Assembly (NCBI GenBank): GCA_039026375.1
Contig: JBCCML010000015.1
Coordinates: forward strand, 29,697 to 93,696
Source: Thermohalobaculum sp039026375
GTDB lineage: Bacteria > Pseudomonadota > Alphaproteobacteria > Rhodobacterales > Rhodobacteraceae
Length of the DNA stretch: 64,000 nt
Reading direction: 5' to 3'
A program made the translations under genes and the position numbers. Shown here piece by piece: positions 59,210-64,000 of the stretch (the stretch's first letter is position 1; each line of letters opens with the position of its first letter). The notes beneath the pieces are model-generated. The model worked only from the letters and a program-made list of their open reading frames with translations, was not told the origin of the DNA and did no database searches.

Positions 59210-59224
59210 GTCTAAAAATTAGAC
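59210..59224. promoter_or_regulatory. 15-bp palindrome GTCTAA-AAA-TTAGAC
   Basis: Perfect 6-bp arms around AAA, about 160 bp upstream of the importer start. The left nine bases (TCTGTCTAA) recur at 55768-55776 in the divergent region between the Pot-type importer and the oxygenase. May be a shared regulator site. Confidence 0.4.
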
Positions 59225-59383
59225 GTCAGGCCGGCTGACTGCCTGAGAACCCGCCAGCCCAGAACCCTCTGCATCTCAATCGATCACCGCGCCTTGACTC
59301 TGCCGCCCGGTTCCCGTGCGCTGCGCAGATCTGGCCGCAAGATCCGGTCACAAAGGGACACGACAGCGGCAGTCGGGGGACGC

Positions 59384-60061
59384 TTGGACCTACGGTTCTT
59401 CGAGATCTATCGCAGCGCCGACTACCTGTGGCTGTTGTTCCATGGCGCCACGCTCAGCGCCGTGCTGACCATTGCCTCGGGCTTGTTGGGCTTTTTGCTG
59501 GCGCTGGGTCTCTCAACCGCCCGGCACGCCCGCGTGCCGGTGCTGGGTCATCTGGCAGCGGCCTATACCGAGATCGTGCGCAACACGCCGCTGATCGTGC
59601 AGCTTTTCTTTGTGGCCTTCGGGCTGCCGCTGCTCTTGGGCTATCAGTGGCCCTTCTGGGCGCACGCGCTGCTGGCCCTGACACTCAACTTCTCAGGCTA
59701 TTTCTCCGAGATCCTGCGCGCAGGCTATGTTGGCGTGGACAAGGGCTGCATCGAGGCGGCGCGCGCCCTGGGCGTTCGCCCGCCGGTGATCTTCGCCAAG
59801 ATCGTGCTGCCGCAAGCCATGGCAAACATGTTCCCCTCGCTCAGCGCACAGTTCATCTTTCTGTTCCTGACCACGGGCGTCGTCTCCGAGATCGGGGTCG
59901 AGGATCTGACCCATGCCGGCGTCTTCATCGACAGCCGTAGCTTCCGCTCGTTCGAGGTCTTCATCACGCTGACGGTCATCTATATCGGCCTGTCGCTGAT
60001 GTTTAAGGCAGGCCTGTCGCTGCTGCAGGCGCGCCTCTTCCGCTGGCAGAGCGTGTCATGA
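59384..60061 (+). CDS. Polar amino acid ABC permease, first (HisQ/GlnP-like)
   Basis: 225 residues from a TTG at 59384 with GGGGGA before it. A longer frame (ATG-like start at 59294) is possible, but its first 30 residues are Arg-rich and not family-like. Signature region: IEAARALGVRPPVIFAKIVL (EAA loop) with VRNTPLIVQLFFVAFGLPL before it, as in HAAT-unrelated PAAT permeases. It overlaps the next permease by 4 bp (ATGA). Pairs with the second permease to form a heterodimer. Confidence 0.88.
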   Translation: MDLRFFEIYRSADYLWLLFHGATLSAVLTIASGLLGFLLALGLSTARHARVPVLGHLAAAYTEIVRNTPLIVQLFFVAFGLPLLLGYQWPFWAHALLALTLNFSGYFSEILRAGYVGVDKGCIEAARALGVRPPVIFAKIVLPQAMANMFPSLSAQFIFLFLTTGVVSEIGVEDLTHAGVFIDSRSFRSFEVFITLTVIYIGLSLMFKAGLSLLQARLFRWQSVS

Positions 60062-60768
60062 GGGACGCGCTGATCGAGCTGCTGGGCAAGCCGGAGGGGA
60101 TCGTCCTTTATCAATTACTCGATGCCACACAGTTCACGATCTATCTGTCGCTGATCGCCTTTGGCGGCGGCGGGCTGGTGGGGGCACTGATCGCTTTCCT
60201 GCGCCTGTTGCCCAACCGCTGGGCGGGGGCGGGCGCGCTATCGTGGATCTGGTTCTTCCAGTCGACGCCACTCCTCATGCTGCTGTTCTTGTCAGGGCTG
60301 GGGGTGCCGCGCCTTTTCGGGGTCGACGTGAACCCCTGGACCGCGGCGGTGATCTCACTGACCATATACGCCAGCGCCTACCTCGCCGATGTCTGGCGCG
60401 GCGCGGTCGAAAGCATCCCCGCCGGTCAATGGGAAGGCGCCCGCGCCGTCGGCCTCAGCTTTGGCCAGACCCTGCGCCTGGTCATCGTGCCCCAGGCGGG
60501 CCGCGTCGCGCTGGCGCCCACGGTCGGGTTTCTGGTCCAGATCATCAAGGGCACATCGCTCGCCTACATCATCGGGTTCTCGGACCTGATGGCGATCGGC
60601 AAGCGCTGGGCCAACGCGCCGGTCGAGGGGACCGAGCCTTTCATCATCTTCCCCCTCATGGCGCTCATCTATTTCTGCCTGTGCTTTCCCCTGTCGCTGC
60701 TGGCCCGCCGGCTAGAGCGCAGACTTGGCGCAGTGACGCAGAAAGGGGCCGCGACCGCGGCCGCATAA
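60058..60768 (+). CDS. Polar amino acid ABC permease, second (HisM/GlnP-like)
   Basis: 236 residues. It has TIYLSLIAFGGGGLVGALIA, FFQSTPLLMLLFLSGLG and the EAA loop GQWEGARAVGLSFGQTLRLV, all standard for this permease family. It starts on an ATGA overlap and is followed 17 bp later by the binding-protein gene. No ATPase gene follows, so the motor is presumably encoded elsewhere or shared. Confidence 0.9.
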   Translation: MRDALIELLGKPEGIVLYQLLDATQFTIYLSLIAFGGGGLVGALIAFLRLLPNRWAGAGALSWIWFFQSTPLLMLLFLSGLGVPRLFGVDVNPWTAAVISLTIYASAYLADVWRGAVESIPAGQWEGARAVGLSFGQTLRLVIVPQAGRVALAPTVGFLVQIIKGTSLAYIIGFSDLMAIGKRWANAPVEGTEPFIIFPLMALIYFCLCFPLSLLARRLERRLGAVTQKGAATAAA

Positions 60769-60785
60769 CCCCAGAGGAGAAGATC

Positions 60786-61562
60786 ATGAAACCCATGAAG
60801 ATGCTGATGGCCGCGGCGCTGATCGCCCTGCCGCTGCCTGCGCTGGCCGATCTGGCCGACATCCTGGAAGCCGGCACGGTCAAGATCGCGGTGCCCGAGA
60901 ACTTCCCGCCGTTTGGCTCGTTGGGTCCCGAGGGCGAGCATGTGGGCTATGACGTCGACGTCGCCAAGCTGATCGCCGAAGATCTGGGCGTCGAACTGGA
61001 ACTGGTGCCCGTGGTGTCGAAACAGCGGATCCCGTTCCTGGAGACCGGGCGCGTCGATCTGGTGGTCTCGACCATGGGCGCAAACCCCGAGCGTGCCAAA
61101 TCCGTCTGGTTCTCGGCCGCCTACGCGCCGTTCTATTCGGGCGCCTTCGCCTCCGAGGACAAGGACATCAAAACGGTCGATGACCTGGTCGGCTCGAAGG
61201 TCGGGCTGACCGGCGGCACGCTGGAAGATCTGGAGCTGACCAAGATCGCCCCGGACGGGGTCGAGATCATCCGCTTCGGCGATAACGCAGCAACGCTGGC
61301 GGCCTTTGTCTCGGGCCAGGTGGACGTGCTGGTATCGGGCAACATGGTCGCGCTGCAGGCCGCCAGCTCGAACCCGGACATGGGCATCGAGACGAAGTTC
61401 GTCCTGAAGGAATCGCCCTCGTTCATCGGCATCCAGAAGGGCAATTTCGACCTGCTGCAATGGGTGAATGTCTTCATCCTGCACAAGCGGCTGGGCGGTG
61501 AGCTGGACGCCATCAGCGAACAGTGGCTGGGCGAGCCTCTGCCCCCGCTGCCGACGTTCTGA
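60786..61562 (+). CDS. Polar amino acid ABC substrate-binding protein
   Basis: 258 residues from the ATG at 60786 (AGGAGAAG upstream). Signal peptide MKPMKMLMAAALIALPLPAL. The mature part is a SBP_bac_3 fold: KIAVPENFPPFGSLGPEGEH, GYDVDVAKLIAEDLGVELEL, RVDLVVSTMGANPERAKSVW and GGTLEDLEL. Binds an amino acid or related small polar compound in the periplasm. As the last gene of a permease-permease-binding protein run it may be expressed highest. The nearby ureohydrolase suggests arginine or a guanidino compound, but pocket residues cannot be assigned by eye. Confidence 0.9.
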   Translation: MKPMKMLMAAALIALPLPALADLADILEAGTVKIAVPENFPPFGSLGPEGEHVGYDVDVAKLIAEDLGVELELVPVVSKQRIPFLETGRVDLVVSTMGANPERAKSVWFSAAYAPFYSGAFASEDKDIKTVDDLVGSKVGLTGGTLEDLELTKIAPDGVEIIRFGDNAATLAAFVSGQVDVLVSGNMVALQAASSNPDMGIETKFVLKESPSFIGIQKGNFDLLQWVNVFILHKRLGGELDAISEQWLGEPLPPLPTF

Positions 61563-61649
61563 TCGGCGCGTCACGTACCGGGGATCGGCGGACACCGCCG
61601 ATCCTCAAATCCGACTTAACGCCCGCAAGTCACGCCTGAAGTCACCCCT

Positions 61650-62540
61650 CTACGCATCCGCGGTTTGCAATACCGCCTCCACATTGCGCCGGTGGATCGG
61701 CGCATAGGCCGGGTGATAGCGGACCTCCATCGCTTTCAGATGCTGATCCATCAGCGCGTCCAGCTCCAGCGCCGCCAACGCCGGATCGGCCAAACAGCTC
61801 AGCAACAGCCGCACATAGCGCGCCGTGTCGCCGATCAGCCCGATCCCAAAGCCACCGGCCGCGATCACCTCCGGGTCGCCGTGGTTGGGCAGCACGAAAT
61901 GCGGTTTCAGTGCGCACATCCGGTCCAATTCGGCCAAGTGCGCGCCCAGCCGGTCGGGCTCGGCCACATAGGTCACGGTGTCCTCCAGCGTATCACCGGC
62001 CAGCAGCGTCCGGCTGTCGGGCAGCCACAGCACCAGCCCATCGCGGCTGTGGATGTCGTAGGATTTGAGCTCGACCTTAAGGCCCCCCACCGTCAGCGTG
62101 TGGTCGCGGTCGAAGACATGGCTGGGCATCACCACCGGGGAAATCGGCGGATCGGCCTGCTCGGCCGCTTCGCGGTTGGCCGCCATCTCGGCGGCCGTGG
62201 CCGCATTGGCCCAGATCTCGCAATCCTCGAAGACCGCGTTGCCGGCGATGTGGTCCAGGTGATGGTGGCTCAGGACGACGCGGATGCGGCTGACGCCTTC
62301 GCGTTCCAACGCGGCCCGGATGGCCCGCGCATGGTCCAGCGACATGTGCGTGTCATAGACCAGCGCGTCGCCCCGATCGACCAGCGCATAGGAACAGGTG
62401 CCCAGCGTGTAGCCGCCATCGTCCAGCCAATTCTCGTATGGCCCGTGCAGGCGTCGCCCTGCGATCCGCCCGTCATAGAATGCCCGGATCTGCGGGGCCG
62501 GACGCAGCACCCGCATCGTTTCGGCCATACCTTCTGTCAT
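61650..62540 (-). CDS. MBL-fold metallo-hydrolase
   Basis: 296 residues. Metal motif VLSHHHLDHIAGN (HxHxDH). Other ligands: LLAGDTLEDTVTYV (Asp) and FVLPNHGDPEVI (late His). A C-terminal helical part of about 80 residues (LLLSCLADPALAALELDALM) follows the metal domain. It differs clearly from the lactonase-like MBL protein at 16941. It lies 28 bp after the His-rich protein gene and is probably co-transcribed with it. Substrate unknown. Confidence 0.88.
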   Translation of the reverse strand: MTEGMAETMRVLRPAPQIRAFYDGRIAGRRLHGPYENWLDDGGYTLGTCSYALVDRGDALVYDTHMSLDHARAIRAALEREGVSRIRVVLSHHHLDHIAGNAVFEDCEIWANAATAAEMAANREAAEQADPPISPVVMPSHVFDRDHTLTVGGLKVELKSYDIHSRDGLVLWLPDSRTLLAGDTLEDTVTYVAEPDRLGAHLAELDRMCALKPHFVLPNHGDPEVIAAGGFGIGLIGDTARYVRLLLSCLADPALAALELDALMDQHLKAMEVRYHPAYAPIHRRNVEAVLQTADA

Positions 62541-62568
62541 GGCCTCCCTCCCCCAATGTACCGGCGGG

Positions 62569-63048
62569 TCAGGCCTTGTCGGCCGCCCCGTTATTATCTC
62601 CGGCTTTCTCCCTTAGGAAGTCGCGCAGATCGACCACGCGCTTCGCGTCTAACGAGACATAGACAAATCCCATATTGGTCCGCTCGGTCACCATCTCGCC
62701 CGGAAACGGCAGATAGCTGAGTTCGCGAGACCCGAAGGACGGCGAGGCCGTGCCCACCTGCCATTCCGTGGTCAACTGCACATCGACCAGCTTCAGCGAC
62801 GGCCCCCCGTCGCCCGCAATCTCCAGCGGCACCCCGGCCAGGCGCAGATAGCTGGTCTTGTCCTTGGCTTGCTGGAAGCCGTCGATGAACTGGACGCTCA
62901 GGACCTGCAGCTCCGCCGCGTCATCGGCGGTATGCATGTGGCTGTGCAGGTGATCGTGCGGATGGTTGTGGCCTGCGTTCTGGTGCGCGTGATGGCTGTG
63001 CGAATGGTCGTGCGAATGGTCGTGCGAGTGGCCGTGATCATGGGGCAT
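62569..63048 (-). CDS. His-rich N-terminus protein, candidate metal handler
   Basis: 159 residues. The first 40 are dominated by His with Asp, Ser and Asn (HGHSHDHSHDHSHSHHAH), like the metal-storing N-termini of HypB, SlyD and some ZnuA proteins, but no GTPase or chaperone domain follows. Residues 45-150 form an unrecognised beta-rich domain (LSVQFIDGFQQAKDKTSYLR, LTTEWQVGTASPSF, GFVYVSLDAKRVVDLRDFLR). There is no signal peptide, so it is cytoplasmic. It lies between a ureohydrolase gene and an MBL hydrolase gene, both metal enzymes. Supplying nickel or manganese to the ureohydrolase is a reasonable guess, not shown. Confidence 0.75.
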   Translation of the reverse strand: MPHDHGHSHDHSHDHSHSHHAHQNAGHNHPHDHLHSHMHTADDAAELQVLSVQFIDGFQQAKDKTSYLRLAGVPLEIAGDGGPSLKLVDVQLTTEWQVGTASPSFGSRELSYLPFPGEMVTERTNMGFVYVSLDAKRVVDLRDFLREKAGDNNGAADKA

Positions 63049-63137
63049 CAGAAACCTCCGCCTGGGGCGCGTCCATCGGGGCGTGTCGCCGGTCTGCCAA
63101 ACCGTCTCGCCGATTGCACGAGACGGGCCCGAAATTC

Positions 63138-63152
63138 CGTTCCAACGGAACG
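63138..63152. promoter_or_regulatory. Palindrome CGTTCC-AAC-GGAACG
   Basis: Perfect 6-bp arms around AAC, 90 bp upstream of the His-rich gene start. TTCC-N3-GGAA is the general pattern of IclR-family operators. It lies between the ureohydrolase stop and the His-rich gene, both on the minus strand. Confidence 0.45.
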
Positions 63153-63212
63153 ATTATCCGGTTTGATGATGTGGCCGGTGACAATGTCATATCCACGGTC
63201 ATGTCGGCACGT

Positions 63213-63262
63213 CTCGCCCGTCTGCGGAACGGTCTGTGGACCCGTCTGTGGAACTTTCAGGC
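63213..63262. repeat. Short tandem repeat after the ureohydrolase stop
   Basis: About three imperfect units of 12-13 bp of the type CCGTCTGTGGAAC/GGTCTGTGGACC. On the minus strand they could be read as VPQTGPQTVPQTG, but that short open frame lacks a ribosome-binding site and family features. Its role is unclear. Confidence 0.4.
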
Positions 63263-63283
63263 CCCCTGAAATCACCAAAGACA

Positions 63284-64000
63284 TCACGATTTTCCCTTGG
63301 CCGGGGTGGACCAGCGCTTGCCGTGGGTCGCCTCGTCATACTCGCCCATGGGCAGGCTGACGGGTTTGTCGATCAGGCCCTTGTGCTTGCCGAGTGTGCC
63401 GTTCGAAACCATGGCCCCCAGCACGTCCACGATCACCCTTGTGCCCATCAGTGCCGTGATGTCCGAGGTGTCGTAGGGCGGGCTGACCTCGACCAGCTCC
63501 ATACCACATATGCCCTCTGCGGCCACTTTGGACGCCAATGCTAGGGCTTCGCGGGGCAGGAAACCGCCGGGCTCGGGCCAGCCGGTGCCGGGCACGAAGC
63601 CGCAATCGATGCTGTCGATGTCGAAGCTCATGTAGACCATGTCGGCGCCGTCCCAGGCCATCTCCAGCGCCATCTCGGCGGTCTTGTCGATCCCCATCTT
63701 CTCCATGTCGCCCATCGTGATGATGTTGGTGTCACGCTCGCGGGCGACCTTGACGGCCTCGCGCGGGACCTGCCAGCCGCCGATGCCCACCTGCACCAGG
63801 TTCTTGGCGGGGACGTTCGGCATGTTGGTGGCATGGAACCACGGGGTCGTGTGCATCCGCTCGTCCAGGTCTTTTTCCTGGATGTCGGCATGGCGGTCGA
63901 AGTGGACGATGCCGATGGTTTTGGAGGTGCATTCGGCGATTCCGCGCACACAAGGATAGCCGATCGAGTGGTCGCCGCCGATGATGATGGGTGTCGAACC
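63284..64000 (-). CDS. Ureohydrolase (agmatinase/guanidinase type), C-terminal part; gene runs off the window
   Basis: The frame is open to the window end, giving 238 C-terminal residues of a family that is usually about 300-390. Metal motifs are complete: GGDHS (right at the window edge), HFDRHADI in place of the usual D-A-H-x-D, and SFDIDSIDCGFVPGTGWPEP. The extended GTGWPEPGGFLPREAL segment is like the guanidine and guanidino-acid hydrolase branches rather than classical arginase. It hydrolyses a guanidino group to urea plus an amine or ammonium with a binuclear Mn or Ni site. The next gene downstream is the His-rich protein. Confidence 0.88.
   Translation of the reverse strand, partial: GSTPIIIGGDHSIGYPCVRGIAECTSKTIGIVHFDRHADIQEKDLDERMHTTPWFHATNMPNVPAKNLVQVGIGGWQVPREAVKVARERDTNIITMGDMEKMGIDKTAEMALEMAWDGADMVYMSFDIDSIDCGFVPGTGWPEPGGFLPREALALASKVAAEGICGMELVEVSPPYDTSDITALMGTRVIVDVLGAMVSNGTLGKHKGLIDKPVSLPMGEYDEATHGKRWSTPAKGKS

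Larger units (their letters stand above)
58963..59383. other. Divergent intergenic region with two palindromes
   Basis: 421 bp between the B12-regulator gene (minus) and the amino-acid importer (plus). Two inverted repeats stand out and are listed separately. The remainder has short open frames but none with family features. I looked for a guanidine-type riboswitch before the importer and did not see its conserved sequence blocks. Confidence 0.45.

Noticed and set aside
59150..59383. Guanidine riboswitch upstream of the amino-acid importer
   Set aside because: The conserved ykkC-type blocks (such as ACACGGAGGG) are not seen; only the GTCTAA palindrome stands out.
63048..63287. 79-codon minus-strand frame between the ureohydrolase and His-rich genes
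   Set aside because: It is built largely from a short tandem repeat, has no ribosome-binding site, and contains a palindromic operator-like site, so it reads better as a promoter region.
1..64000. CRISPR arrays, insertion sequences with transposases, tRNA or rRNA genes
   Set aside because: No regularly spaced 25-40 bp direct repeats with unique spacers, no transposase-like frame, no T-arm consensus and no rRNA-like sequence were found on reading.

Overview
The window is GC-rich bacterial chromosome with densely packed genes and many 1-8 bp stop/start overlaps. It looks like an alphaproteobacterium of the Rhodobacteraceae/Roseobacter group that can do aerobic anoxygenic photosynthesis. The evidence is a pufL-pufM-pufX-puhB-puhC run (PufX is known only from Rhodobacterales), a promoter with two tandem PpsR/CrtJ-type TGT-N12-ACA sites, an AerR/PpaA-like B12-binding regulator, a DUF6525 gene and AcnB-type aconitase. 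No rRNA, tRNA, CRISPR array or transposase gene was seen.

1-19.5 kb, plus strand: one long catabolic-looking cluster. It opens with a branched-chain-type ABC importer (LivH partial, LivM, LivG, LivF). The LivF ATPase is fused to a Tm-1-like (UPF0261) domain, and a PEP-hydrolase-like TIM barrel follows. Next come an 893-residue flotillin with about 35 consecutive 11-residue repeats, two SRPBCC proteins, a molybdenum hydroxylase (FAD, 2Fe-2S and a Mo subunit split into two genes), CoxD/CoxE-like MoxR and VWA maturation proteins, an amidohydrolase, an MBL-fold lactonase-like protein, and an SMP-30/isochorismatase fusion. I read it as uptake, hydroxylation and ring or lactone opening of an unknown, possibly heterocyclic, substrate. 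Two families of structured repeats with covarying stems sit between, and once inside, these genes.

19.5-30 kb, minus strand: three exported proteins including an outer-membrane-barrel candidate, a soluble four-PAS hybrid histidine kinase with an OmpR-type regulator, and acnB. 30-35 kb: small exported or membrane proteins, DUF6525, a TauD-type dioxygenase, a sugar-isomerase-like TIM barrel and a fatty acid desaturase.

35-38.5 kb, minus strand: reaction-centre genes pufLMX joined to assembly genes puhBC, with no LH1 genes (pufBA) in front. 38.9-46.1 kb, plus strand: a 1817-residue glutamate-synthase-like protein followed directly by a CysJ-like diflavin reductase.

46-64 kb: a phnCDE phosphonate-type importer, a CadC-like winged-helix/TPR regulator, an isochorismatase-family hydrolase, a Pot-type ABC importer with a divergent 2-oxoglutarate/Fe(II) oxygenase and a GNAT-like gene, DUF3775, the B12-binding regulator, a polar-amino-acid ABC importer without its ATPase, an MBL hydrolase, a His-rich protein and the C-terminal part of an agmatinase/guanidinase-type ureohydrolase that runs off the window.

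Functions are read from motifs and neighbourhood; no database search was possible. Start codons were chosen by ribosome-binding sites and overlaps, and differ from the longest open frame in many genes.
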